Source: Syngnathus acus
Lineage: Eukaryota; Chordata; Actinopteri; Syngnathiformes; Syngnathidae
Assembly: GCF_901709675.1 (NCBI RefSeq)
Contig: NC_051097.1
Span: 6,984,039 to 7,048,038, forward strand
DNA: 64,000 bases
Reading direction: 5' to 3'
Positions within the stretch are counted from its first letter, which is position 1, and each line of letters opens with the position of its first letter. The notes under the pieces were generated by a model that worked only from the letters and a program-made list of their open reading frames with translations, made no database searches and had not been told where the DNA came from. Shown here piece after piece: positions 27,394 to 37,510 of this stretch. A program made the position numbers and the translations under genes.

Positions 27394-28662
27394 ATGCCGG
27401 AAACCTGCTGTGCTGTTGGATGTAGCAATAGACGAGGCGATAAACCAAATCTTAGCTTCTATAGATTTCCGGCAAACATCCAAAAACGCGATAAATGGAT
27501 CGCGGCGATTCGTCGTGAACGATGGAAACCTACGATTTACACAAGGATATGCAATGAGCACTTCATATCAGGTATGTAAACAAACTATTCCCCCCTGATT
27601 TGTTTCACAAAATGTGAAATAATACAATATGGGATGATACAAATATGATTGTTGAAAATGCTGGGTGCATTTTTAGAAAGGCAGCAAGAGCAGCAAGGCA
27701 GGGAATGGGATGATTTCTTCAGTTCACCCCCCCCCCCCCTCCGTTTTTATTTTTTGTTTATTTTTTCATGATGCTTCATCTGATTGGCTTGAAAACGTTA
27801 TCAATGTAAATATTGAACTTCATATTGGAATTGAACAATTAATTCTCATGAGTGAATGCATTAGGAAATTTAAAAAAAAATTATGAACCTTGTGAAACCA
27901 TTTTTTTGAATGAAGCATTTTTGAACAAGAGGCTTTTTGTTACTTCATTTGGCACAAGGTAAAATCTACATTGATAAAGTTTTCAAGCCATTGGCACAAG
28001 GTTAAAATTTTTATTGGTTAAGTTTTCAAGCCAATCAGATGAGGCATCATGCAAAAATAAACAAAAAATAAAAATGGTAGCAACTTGAACAGACAGGTAC
28101 AGTATCTGAATGATTTCACTCTATTCAGTTTTTTAATGTCAAGTTATGAAATGCCATTACAAAACAAATCGAACTGGGTATATCCCCTTCAACAACGTGC
28201 TTAATTATTTATGGTAGTCATTATGAATAATGTGACTGTTTAATTGTTTCAGGTGCAAAAAGCGAAGATCCACTATCCCCAGACTATGTGCCAAGTATAT
28301 TTGAGCATACCCAGTCACCTCACAAACGAAAACTCAAATGTTCATTGAAGATCTTTGAGAGAAGACAAAATCTCAAGCAGCGCAAGAGAGACCGCGAGAG
28401 GGTATTGGCAGCAGCAGCAGCACTTGTCAATATTTCCCAGTCTGTCCCTTGTGAAAATGATCAACTACCCGCTGGTGAAGATGTGGTGCACGCTGAGATT
28501 CGAAAAGACGGCATGGTGACTACTGCCACACAGACGGATATCACTGGGGAAGCAATGGATTCCCTCACTGCAGAGTGTAAGAATCTGCGTGCAGAACTTG
28601 ATGAACTGAAGGACAGTTTGAAACGCTGTACATGGAATGAAGCAGATTCTCTTGATCAATGA
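27394..28662 (+). CDS. THAP-domain protein (truncated transposase N-terminus)
   Basis: Two exons, 27394-27571 and 28253-28662, encode 195 residues. The THAP zinc-binding domain occupies residues 1-90: MPETCCAVGCSNRRGDKPNL, the conserved Trp in DKWIAAIRRERW, the CNEHF motif, and YVPSIF standing for AVPTIF. A basic stretch (RRQNLKQRKRDRERV) and a short leucine-rich helix (TAECKNLRAELDELKDSLKR) follow. ATQTDITGEAMDSL resembles the linker before the DDE domain in THAP-DDE transposases, but the protein stops about 20 residues later. The final codons (ADSLDQ) are the antisense of the YqaJ gene. Phases agree across the intron. It could act as a DNA-binding protein without catalytic activity. Confidence 0.82.
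27721..28080. repeat. Foldback repeat inside THAP intron
   Basis: The arm at about 27743-27795 (TTTTTATTTTTTGTTTATTT, CATGATGCTTCATCTGATTG, GCTTGAAAAC) pairs with the inverted arm at about 28022-28077 (GTTTTCAAGCCAATCAGATG, AGGCATCATGCAAAAATAAA). Between them, two direct copies of a roughly 42-base unit (TTTTCAAGCC ending in TTGGCACAAGGT) lie at about 27950-28030. A C-run precedes the left arm (27727-27739). The structure suggests a small MITE-like element with a long spacer. Confidence 0.65.
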
Positions 28663-30142
28663 CTTGGATGGCTTTGAGACATTGCTCCTGGTCGTTGCCT
28701 TAAAATTCGAGGCCGTAATTCGCCCAGCTCTTTGTTGAAACCAAGTTGTTGATGTTGCTTGGCCCCTGGACTCTTCTTCAACCGCAGATATCTGAAAAAC
28801 ATTTTAATAAAAATTGTTTTCACTATGATTAGATTATTTGTAACAGGTTGGAGAACAATAAATTATTTATGATATATATATTAATTACGAAAGTGCGAAA
28901 AAAATACAAACCTGCTCTCTGGTAACGGAATGTAACTTTTCCAGCTCTGACCGGCATTTTAGTGCAAGTTCATCTGGGCTGAGTTTCATATTGCCAGAAT
29001 CGTACAGCTGTGAGAGAGGTACAGGAAGCTTTCGCTTCACTGCCCTTGGCACAAAGTTGTCAGCATAGTCAGGGACAATGCTCAAAATTGCTGGTCTTCC
29101 ACCGCATTCAGACAAAGCCTTGTAAAAGGCAGCTTTCTGCTCTTCAGTTGGTGGAGGAACATTCAGCAGTTTTCTCGCAGCACTTTCCTCAGGAGTTGAA
29201 ACTTCTGACTTTCGTTTCTGGGCTGGACGGGCAAAATCGATATTGCATCCTTCAGCATATTCTATGTGCGATGCTGATGGTTTCAGCCACTGACAGGGTA
29301 GTGATGTGCATGAAGTGGCCGTCTTCATACGTATTAATGTCTCCAGGGCGAACAGGCATGCTGCTGAATGTGAACATGTTTCACCCAATCCAGCCATGCA
29401 GGTACAGTGGCAGTACAGGATCTGACCATCTTTCGCTATTGCTACCCAAGGTCTGAGGGGAGGATCATTCATCCGTTGAGAGTGTTTTACCTGAAACAGA
29501 TAATATGACATACCTTATATTATTATCAGTCCCTAATTTGGATATAATATACAAGGCTAGACCTCTTACTGTCCATTTATGCATATTTTACCTGACATTT
29601 GGTAAATTTTCTCATGAATCATTCATTAAATTAGCTTGAAAATTTAAACCTGGTTCATTTTGAGCAAGACACCAAAAGGAATTATCAAGCATGAATACTA
29701 TAAGTATTTTTGTAGAAATTGTTGCATAAGCTCTATACTGAATAGTTGGAAATTATGTAATGTTTTATTGTAGGAATTAATTTCTCAGATTTCAATATAT
29801 TTTCCTTACCTTGGTCATGAGAAGAAATCGATTCTTGTTTGGAATCTGCCATATCAGCCCATCATGCACAAAACCTGCTGTAAAATACTTGTAGGCATCC
29901 AGACTCTTGTATGCCTTAAGGTCCTTTCCAGTGTACGGAGATGGTGAATCGACGAGGTAATTATAAATATCTGGATATGAGAGATCAGGCAGGTCGGCTG
30001 TTGCAAAATGCTCAGGTGATTTTAGCATGCTTCTCGGTAAAAGGTACGGCTCCGTTGTGCCAACAAGGTTCAACTTCTCTCGGTAACGTTTCTTGGATTC
30101 TTCATCCAAATGCCCAACTTCATTGGATAGCAAATCAGCCAT
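28465..30142 (-). CDS. SWIM zinc finger / YqaJ N-terminal fragment
   Basis: Three exons, 30142-29810, 29490-28912 and 28791-28465, join in phase to an open frame of 412 residues. Exon 1 starts MADLLSNEVGHLDEESKKRY. Exon 2 holds the SWIM zinc finger CHCTCMAGLGETCSHSAACL (CxCx7CxH). Exon 3 begins ISAVEEESRGQATSTTWFQQ and RAGRITASNFKATTRS, the start of a YqaJ/lambda-exonuclease-like nuclease domain, then SLIKRIC. Beyond that point the frame is simply the reverse complement of the THAP gene, so the nuclease catalytic residues are absent. Proteins with SWIM then YqaJ domains are common in fish genomes and accompany ISL2EU-type transposons. The last ~60 residues are probably accidental. Confidence 0.75.
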
Positions 30143-30236
30143 AATTCGGATGAAATCGGTGAAAATGTAGCCCAGAAATCAAACTGAATCTGTACGAACA
30201 CGTAGGAACGAGCTGACCAGTTGACCGGCAAGATGG

Positions 30237-30275
30237 CGGCATAACACAAAATCACGTGATAAAATCACGTGACTG
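30237..30275. promoter_or_regulatory. Right-end promoter motifs of the transposon
   Basis: Just outside the shared CCATCTTGCC block are two copies of ATCACGTGA (E-box CACGTG), centred near 30255 and 30269. GCCGCCATCTTG itself resembles a YY1 site as found near transcription starts. The left end has only the YY1-like block. Confidence 0.4.
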
Positions 30276-30295
30276 CAAAGCCTCTATAGTCCCCA

Positions 30296-30632
30296 GGAGA
30301 TGCTGACAGTTGATCTTCAAATTAATTCTGACAAACCGCAGAGATGGACGCTACAACAGGCTTTCTGGACCTTTCGTCAATGTCATGTTGGTTAACATGT
30401 AACCATGCGTTCATACCTAATAAAATGTGTGTTTTTATTACTGGAAGGGTATAAATAGAATTTTTTTTATTTATGTATTTTTCAGGTCTCAGTCCCCCAA
30501 ATCCTGCGAAATCAGCACAGCAGTAACATGGTGGAAAAGAAATATCAAACTGTCACATCTGAAGAACTGGAGATGGCAAGAGATCCCTGAGATTGAATGC
30601 CTCCCCCCCCTCTTCTGCATCCAAGGGTCCGC
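30296..30632. other. Spacer / st6galnac6 3' UTR
   Basis: Short interval between the transposon's right end and the st6galnac6 stop codon. No other gene is seen. Confidence 0.5.
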
Positions 30633-32127
30633 TCACCACTTGGGATGCGCGAAGGTGATGTTGTAGTGCTGTGCCCAGCGGGCAAACACCTGCTTTTCAG
30701 TGATGAAGCGATGGTAATTCCCTCTTTGGATGTTCTGGCTCTGCATGAATTTCACGCACTCATCTGAACCGCGTGGCTTGTAGTAGTGATACAGCATCTT
30801 GGATCTTGTTCGGTTCCTGCAAAAAGAAGGCTTCTAAAAAAAATGCTCCTTTTGCCACCAAAGCCTCTTTTGGTTTTGGTGGACAAGTCCGAAGAAGTCA
30901 CACACTGGTTGGTGTGTTCTTCGGCTCGTAACCGAATGGGATAACCCCGACATACTCACCCGCAGTAACTGGGCGGAACCATCCCGTACACTTTGATGTT
31001 GTCACATATTTCGATGGCGATGACCATGGTGAACCAGCCCGTGGTCAGCCACGAGTTTGATTTGAATCTGAACAAGGAGAAAGGCGGGAGGTGACATTTT
31101 AAGCCAGCCCAGATAGTCGTCAGGGGAAATGCGAGCTTTGCTGTCATCTTGTGGCTGAAGAGGCATTTTGGTGTTTCAGTCCCACACTAACCTGTCTCGG
31201 CCCGTCTCCCATTCAAAGAGCTTGTCGAATCTGGACATTTTCTCAGGCGCCAAGGTAAAACACAGTGCTCGCTTGTAGGTGGAGCAAATCTTCTGGATGG
31301 ATGTGTACATGGTGGCTTTGGAGTCCTTGGTGATCTTGCTTGGGGGTCCCCAAAAGACGATGATGCGCTGGTAGTCAACGCCCCCAACCATGAACTCGTC
31401 GGGGCGACTGACCAGTCGGTACACGCTGGAGTGGCCCACCACCCGCAGCGTTGTGCGCTTGCCCACGTCGGCCTCGTAGCCCGTCGTCGGCGCGTCGTTC
31501 ATGCGGATTACGCACTCAGTGGCGTCGATCTGCTCGCCCGCTTTGGTGCCCAGCACATGGCTGGAGCTGCTGACCAGGGCGCAGTGCTGGCAGTGCTGGG
31601 TCATTCTCTGAAAAAACAAAATTGCAGCAGGTTGAAAAGGTAATACCGCGGTGGGCCTTACCTCTTCACCTAAGACGGGCACGTAGTCGTCTTTGGTGGC
31701 CCATGTCTTGAGGTTGGTGGGCCGGGGCGTGTGGTTTTGGGCCATGTCGAAGGGCGCGTAGGGCGCCTGGCTGTCGCTGGTGCTGGCACTGTACAAGATG
31801 GACAGCATCATTAGGATGAAGATGGCCACCGCGATCACCACCCGCCGGGTCTGCGCTCCCGCCTGAGAAGACCAAAGTCACATCAGTTATTCCATTGACG
31901 TTGTCCACGTGAAGCTAGGGATTCACAAAGTGCTGCGTGACCGCCCTCTTGTGGAAACCTACTTAATGAGATACGTCGTATGTGGCAAGTTTCACATTTT
32001 AACCCTTTTTTTTTTCTAGCAAGCCACTCAGTAAACATGCTCACATTATGTTCGATCGCTACATGTTACGCATCCCCCTAAATGAGTGCAAGGCAAGTAA
32101 TGAAATACGAGAAATTCAAATTACCAT
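30633..32127 (-). CDS. st6galnac6: Alpha-2,6-sialyltransferase ST6GALNAC6
   Basis: Exons 31862-31662, 31607-31192, 31067-30960 and 30816-30633 join in phase. The proposed start is ATG at 32127-32125, immediately followed by a GT donor, giving MAGAQTRRVVIAVAIFILMM and a 303-residue type II Golgi protein with one N-terminal membrane anchor (about residues 10-25). PTNLKTWATKDDYVPVLGEE matches the ST6GALNAC6 stem. The L-sialylmotif reads CALVSSSSHVLGTKAGEQID, then ATECVIRMNDAPTTGYEADV. The S motif is SWLTTGWFTMVIAIEICDNI, then YGMVPPSYC. The VS region is HHRFITEK-like YHRFITEKQVFARWAQHY. The end AHPKW matches ST6GALNAC6 better than ST6GALNAC5 or 3. The enzyme adds sialic acid in alpha-2,6 linkage to GalNAc, mainly on gangliosides. 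The one-codon first exon is the least certain part. Confidence 0.9.
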
Positions 32128-33395
32128 GTCACTCAGTCAGCCCCGCGTGATCGACTCGGCTTCCCCTCGAGCGGCACACAAAGCTTAACCGTTTTATTCG
32201 GGTATTGTTTTATGGTTGCGCTGCGGTTCGATGGCGATTTTCTTGCGCGCAGCCGCCCTGTCCATTTGTTGCTACACCTGCTGACGTCTGCGGACCCGCA
32301 GGTAAGACCGGTTCTAGCTGCAGCGGCAAGTCGGAGGCGCGCTAGTTGAAGTGCAGGTCCAGGAACTGAAACGCATGCAAAAAACAAAACAGGTGCCATA
32401 TTGTGAATACAGCTTGAAGACGAGTTTAATTTAGACAAAAGCAGTGACTTGCTGCCCTTCCTCTCTTGGCAATTTGTAGGAGTGCTATTTCACTGTAGTA
32501 AAGTCATAATTACAGAAAAACAGTTCATTGTGCACAAGATCACATGTCCGAAACAGAACGCCTGGAGACTTGGGAGGCTGTACATGCAAAGCCAGTGCAG
32601 CATCTGTGCGCGCGCACGAACATCGGAACACACATCGGTGAAAATTTATCAAACGAGCATAAGGTGCACGTGATGCATTCAACGACATTTGTTCTTACAG
32701 TAGATTTCCTGTCACGGGCCTTGGAGGTCCCGGGAACGTTGGCTCGGCGAGACTCATCCATCTTATTCGCAGGGTTGCATTAGAGCGGAACTTCCGGTCC
32801 ATCTAGGCGTTTCAGACAGCAAAACAAAAGTAAGCCCGAATGTTGGTGTTTTACTGGTTTTTCTGGATGAATACTCGAAAATGGGTAATACTGTTATCTC
32901 AGTGTTACGCTTTCAGAGTCGTGTCGGAATACAGAAACGTCAAAAGCACAAATGCTTTTATTTTGAAAAATATCACCGTTTTTGTGACAAACCAAGCCCG
33001 AGTTTTACGTTGTGTCATTTAACTTTACTTCCGGTTTGATTCTCCGAGCTTTTGTCAGTCAACATCGACACATCTGATTGGCTGGTAAAAATGCATAACC
33101 CCCTGTTTAATTTATCCGATTGGTCAATAATGCGGAAGTCCCCCCCTCACACATTTTCTCCTGCGGGATAGTTCCACCGTGACGCAAGAATGCCCTTCCT
33201 TTGCACATCGAATGCCCATGGTATGTAAAAAAATGCCTCTATAGTCAATATTATTCAGCTGCTAATATGATCCCGCGTGACTAAAACTCTTCAAGTGTCG
33301 GTTGTCGCACCGGGTGTGATGTTCTCTGACAGGAGCTAAGCTAGCTAACTTGCTATAAACAACAATGTAAAGCTATAACATGAGAAATGACTGCA
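32128..33395. other. st6galnac6 5' region and intergenic DNA
   Basis: A GC-richer stretch (about 32140-32370) upstream of the proposed start probably holds the 5' UTR and promoter of st6galnac6. A second GC-rich patch at about 32690-32790 may be another 5' exon or promoter. No coding exon is supported. I could not find the usual MCAR-type first exon of the downstream zinc finger gene in this interval. Confidence 0.4.
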
Positions 33396-33527
33396 CCGAA
33401 TCATGTTTTTTTTCTTCGCATATCTTTCAAATGTCAGTGAAGATATTCGTCCTGAGCTGCAACAAATTAAAGATGAGTGGGAGCTCCCTCGAGTGAGAGA
33501 AGAGCAGCAGCCACTAAAGAAGAGACA

Positions 33528-35072
33528 ATGCATCACCACATCAAAGAGAAAGGGGAAATGCCTCCAAATCTTAAAAAGGCGCCAGCACATTCGCACAAAA
33601 TAAAGGAAGAGCAACCAGAGCCCCTTTTCAATAAAGAGGAAGAGCCTCCCCACATCACGGAAGAGGAGGAAGTGCTTCAGGACTTTAAAGGGGAAGAGGA
33701 GGACGAGGACATCACATCAACTCAGGTTCCTTTAAAGAGTGACAATGAAGATGAAAGTGTGGAGAACAGAATGTTGGCGCCTCCAGGCAGGAGAGCAAGT
33801 CAACACATGGCAACAGAAGGGGATGGAAACCACTGTAGAGAATCACAGACAGACAGCATCTTAGCTCCATTATCAGACAGTGACGGCACAACGTCACACT
33901 CTCCTCATACGTATGATGATGATGAAGACCAGTCTGAATGTGATAAAATAGCTCACATTGAGAACAAACCCTGGAAATGTTCTCAATGTGGGAAAATGTT
34001 TGCTTATAAGTGGGATTTGAAACGACACATGAGAACACACACAGGGGAGAAACCTTTTGCTTGCTCAGTTTGTGGTAAAAGATTCTCTCAAACAACTCAT
34101 TTGGCAACACACACAAGAACACACACTGGAGAGAAGCCCTTTGCCTGCGTGGTTTGTGGTAAAAGATTTTCACAAGCAACCCATTTGACAACACATGTAA
34201 AAACGCACACCGGTGAAAAAGGTTTTTCCTGCTCAATTTGTGGTCAAAGATTTAACCGAAGAGCCAATTTGACAACACACACAAGAACGCATAACCTCTT
34301 CGATAAGGATGACAGAATGTCACCCTCTCGTAACACTGACGGTGATGATGAACAGTCTGAATATGAACTGATGTGTCACACTGACAACAAACTGTGGGAA
34401 TGTTCTGAGTGTGGGAAAACCTTTGCTTCCAAAAGTGGTTTGACAAAACACACAAGAACACACACTGGGGAGAAACCTTATGTCTGCTTAGTTTGTGGTA
34501 AAAGATTCTCTCAAGCAACTCATTTGGTAACACACACGAGAACACACACTGGAGAGAAACCTTTTGCTTGCTCAATTTGTGGCAAAAGATACTATCAAGG
34601 AAGTCATTTGACAACACACAAAAGAACACACACTGGAGAGAAGCCTTTTGTTTGCTCAGTTTGTGGTTTAAGATTCTCTGAAAAGGGAAACCTAAGACTA
34701 CACGCATTAACACACTCTGGTGAAAAATCATTTTCCTGTTCAGTTTGTGGTCAAACTTTTTCAAGAAATGAGAGCTTAAAAACACATACAAGAACCCACA
34801 CTGGTGAAAAACCATTTGCCTGCTCAGATTGTGGTAAAACATTCTCCCGAAAGGGAATTTTGAGATTACACATGAGAACCCACACTGGAGAGAAACCTTT
34901 TGCTTGCTCAGTTTGTGGTCAAAGATTCACTCAGAAGGGTTATTTAAAAATACACAAAAGAATACACACTGGTGAGCGGCCTTTTGACTGTACAATTTGT
35001 GGTCAAAGATTCTCTCAGAAGGGTCAAGTTAAAAGACATAAATGTGCTGGCGTGAGTAACGCTGATCAATGA
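33528..35072 (+). CDS. C2H2 zinc finger protein 2 (12 fingers, N-terminal frameshift)
   Basis: The finger-bearing frame is open from a non-ATG position and its first ATG is at 33528 ([20 protein letters not shown]). Upstream, after an AAATGTCAG acceptor at about 33437, the family's second exon begins [20 protein letters not shown] in a different frame. The two frames should be continuous, so a 1-base shift lies at about 33510-33525. Twelve fingers follow in two blocks: four, then a 33-residue acidic linker (about 34298-34395), then eight, the last ending HKC. Fingers keep their Cys/His pairs and TGEKPF linkers. Either translation starts at 33528, or the gene is losing its N-terminal domain. 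No MCAR-type first exon was found. Confidence 0.8.
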   Translation: MHHHIKEKGEMPPNLKKAPAHSHKIKEEQPEPLFNKEEEPPHITEEEEVLQDFKGEEEDEDITSTQVPLKSDNEDESVENRMLAPPGRRASQHMATEGDGNHCRESQTDSILAPLSDSDGTTSHSPHTYDDDEDQSECDKIAHIENKPWKCSQCGKMFAYKWDLKRHMRTHTGEKPFACSVCGKRFSQTTHLATHTRTHTGEKPFACVVCGKRFSQATHLTTHVKTHTGEKGFSCSICGQRFNRRANLTTHTRTHNLFDKDDRMSPSRNTDGDDEQSEYELMCHTDNKLWECSECGKTFASKSGLTKHTRTHTGEKPYVCLVCGKRFSQATHLVTHTRTHTGEKPFACSICGKRYYQGSHLTTHKRTHTGEKPFVCSVCGLRFSEKGNLRLHALTHSGEKSFSCSVCGQTFSRNESLKTHTRTHTGEKPFACSDCGKTFSRKGILRLHMRTHTGEKPFACSVCGQRFTQKGYLKIHKRIHTGERPFDCTICGQRFSQKGQVKRHKCAGVSNADQ

Positions 35073-35452
35073 AGCTTTTTTAACAGGAAAACTTGAGTAG
35101 CGAAGCTAGTTGCCATGACGATGTTTTGGTACAATCTATAGGTTCTTCTATTTTGTGTGCCTTCTTGGATACTATCCGATTGTACCGTATGAAACAGACA
35201 CGAAGGATACCATTATGCATGAAGATTGACTGTACTGAATGGTTTCTTTTTTGTCAGTAGAAAAAAACATGTTTTCCATATCAGACATTTGTGTGGAAAT
35301 GTACATTATGTTAATGGAGATTTAAAAAATAAACCTACAGTTTGCACTGGCTTGTGTCTCTTAGGTTTGCATTCTGGTTGTACATACTATATGCATCCAT
35401 ATACACAACATTTACCCTTTTCTATTTTAGTCTATTTTATGTCTTACAGACA
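35073..35452. other. Zinc finger 2 3' UTR
   Basis: AAAATAAACC at about 35326 is a possible polyadenylation signal. No gene is seen. Confidence 0.45.
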
Positions 35453-35453
35453 T

Positions 35454-35605
35454 CATTGAACATCTTCATCCTGAGTAGAAAGAGCAAATCAAGAAGCCGG
35501 AAGTCCCACTCATTCAAGATGATGATGAACTCGAACCTCCCAACCATAAGAGGCAGAGCACAACCACATTAAGGAGGAAGGAGAGGCCACGCCCATTATA
35601 GAAGA
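35454..35605 (+). pseudogene. Orphan zinc-finger-family exon fragment with stop
   Basis: After a TTACAG acceptor, the frame reads DIIEHLHPE then a TAG stop, then KEQIKKPEVPLIQDDDELEP. A shift brings HIKEEGEATPIIEEE, the family's acidic IKEE repeat. These are the start of the second exon of this zinc finger family, broken by a stop and a frameshift, with no fingers after it. It ends where the promoter of the next gene begins (about 35606). Confidence 0.75.
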
Positions 35606-35902
35606 GGAAATGGCCGACACGTTGCGCATGCGCCTCGCCGACCGTGTCTTGAAGCACACAGACGCACACGTCGTTATTAGTAACTACCGCACTTTTCCTC
35701 GCTTGACATACAACCGAACGCACAGAATACTCGTAAAGTAGTTTATCCATCACTATTGGACTAATACATCATTCGATTGATCTTCGTGCTTGGATAAATT
35801 CGTCTCCGTTCATTGTGATGCTACCTTAGCCTAGCTTCCAAGCTGCTATCAAAGAAACGGGAGCAACCCATTGCTAAGCTAAAAACAAGTAGATTGGGCG
35901 AG
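35606..35902 (+). promoter_or_regulatory. Zinc finger 3 promoter (NRF1-like, YY1-like)
   Basis: ATGGCCGACACGTTGCGCAT then GCGCC contains TTGCGCATGCGC, close to the NRF1 palindrome. The whole block resembles 37511-37819 before zinc finger gene 4, with shared pieces such as GGCGCACACGTC (GACGCACACGTC here), GCACTTTTC and CCATCAC. It is a duplicated promoter. Confidence 0.65.
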
Positions 35903-35903
35903 A

Positions 35904-37031
35904 ATGTGTGCAAGAAGGACAGTCGAGTTCAAGGAGGAACCCTGTGAAATAAAAGAGGAGCGAAATTGCCAAGGAGTGGATGCGAGTTGGGGACTAGTTG
36001 GGTTACACACAGCAGGTTTGCCCACGTCTCACTAAACTCCGGAAATACCAAACGATGTTGATGACTGCACCATCCAATATTTGGACTTGATTAGATTGAC
36101 AAAAAGGGATTTGGCTCAAATTTGCTTGTTTTCTTGTCTTGCAGATGTTGGTGAAGCTCTCAAAGAGCCCCTCCTAATAAAACAAGAGGAAGAATTCCTG
36201 TATATTAAAGAGGAGGAAAAGGCTGTCATCAACGTTTTGTTGACTGATGTTCCTTTTCCAAGTGAAAATGTCCATAACGAAAGTGAGGCCAGCAAGCCTA
36301 CAAGCAGTAGCAGCAGCATAACCGAAGCTGAAGGAAAACATTGTGGAGGATCACAAACAGATGGACTCATAGCTCCACTATCACAGAGTGATGATGCAAC
36401 ATTATATTCACATGATGATGTGAAAGATGATGACACTAATAATGACGGTAACATTGATACTGATGATAAAGTGTCTCAAGGTAATATGAAATGTCACAGT
36501 ATCAAAAAATGCTGGAAATGTCCTCACTGTGAGAAAACTTTTACTTTTAAGAGCCACTTGACAAAACATGTGATAACCTACATGGGGTTAAAACCATTTG
36601 TCTGCTCAATATGTGGGAATCGTTATACTGCTAAACATACTTTGATAACTCACACAAGAGTACACACAGGTGAAAAACCTTTTGCCCGCCCAATTTGTGA
36701 AAAGACATACTCTAATAATGGAAACCTTAAGCAACACACAAAACCACACAATATTCCTAAGCAATTTTCATGCTTAGTTTGTGGTGAAAGATTCGCTCAC
36801 GAAGGACAGTTAAGAAACCACACAAGAATCCACAGTGGTAAAACTGTTTTTATCTGTTCAGATTGTGGTCAAAAATTCTCTTGTAAGCCAAGTTTAATAC
36901 TTCATACACAAACGCACAGTATTGAAAAAAGTGAGAAACACTTTGCCTGCCCGTTTTGTGGTGAAGGTTTCACATTTAGGGCAAGCCTAAATTCACACTT
37001 AAGAACACACAGTAGTGTACCATTCGTCTGA
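35904..37031 (+). CDS. C2H2 zinc finger protein 3 (6 fingers, two degenerate)
   Basis: Exon 1 (35904-36015) encodes MCARRTVEFKEEPCEIKEER, and exon 2 (36145-37031) follows a TCTTGCAG acceptor in phase (DVGEALKEPLLIKQEEEFLY). There is an acidic middle region, then six finger units. Unit 1 ends HVITY, so the last His is Tyr. Unit 3 reads FARPIC, so the first Cys is lost. The others (SICGNRYTAKHTLITHTRVH, LVCGERFAHEGQLRNHTRIH, SDCGQKF, PFCGEGF) are complete. Linkers are degraded (HNIPKQF, HSGKTVF, HSIEKSEKHF) compared with TGEKPF. It is shorter and more diverged than its neighbours, so its DNA binding may be altered. Confidence 0.88.
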
Positions 37032-37510
37032 AGAGTGTGGGGATAAACATCTTTTTCTGATACACACACCAATAGTTTATTTGTTTTGTTAAATGGATGG
37101 TTAAAACAAATATTTGAATGTGAGATCAGATGTCATGGAAAATTGTAGCACACAAATAAGTGTATGATTGTTCAGTTTGTCGAGGGGACATGTTTGTGTT
37201 ATTAAAAGTATAAAGATGGCATTAAATAACAAACCTATTTTGCTAGAAACATGAAGTGGATGCTGTTTTAATTGCTTTATACACATTACATAATATTGTA
37301 TACATATTACATAATTGCTTTATTTACATAGCAAATAGAAAACTCTGTGCTCCACAAAATTTTAAGTATAACATTTAATAGTATTTAAGTCAAAATAAAG
37401 TAAAGCAATGAAATAAAAAGTAGTTAACTAAGATTCTACAGGACCATATACACCGCACATCGGGCGCACTGCTACATTTTTGTCCAAGTGGAGTGGCCGT
37501 AACTTAAAAC
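37032..37510. other. Zinc finger 3 3' flank
   Basis: AT-rich sequence with two copies of ATACACATTACATAAT-like text near 37278-37315. No gene is seen. Confidence 0.45.

Larger units (their letters stand above)
27270..30295. mobile_element. Internally deleted ISL2EU-like DNA transposon
   Basis: Two convergent genes, THAP (+) and SWIM-YqaJ (-), are bracketed by inverted copies of CCATCTTGCCGGTCAAC (27311-27327 and, inverted, 30220-30236). Outside these, GGACACTGCTGGTTGCAGAC (left, about 27279) weakly matches GGACTATAGAGGCTTTGCAG (right, read inward, about 30290), a candidate terminal inverted repeat. From family knowledge, ISL2EU (PIF/Harbinger-related) elements encode a THAP-bearing DDE transposase and a YqaJ-type nuclease. 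Here both catalytic regions are missing and the two genes meet tail to tail near 28635-28650, which points to one internal deletion. The family name rests on protein architecture recalled from memory; the ends and the 2-base target duplication are not established. Confidence 0.65.
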
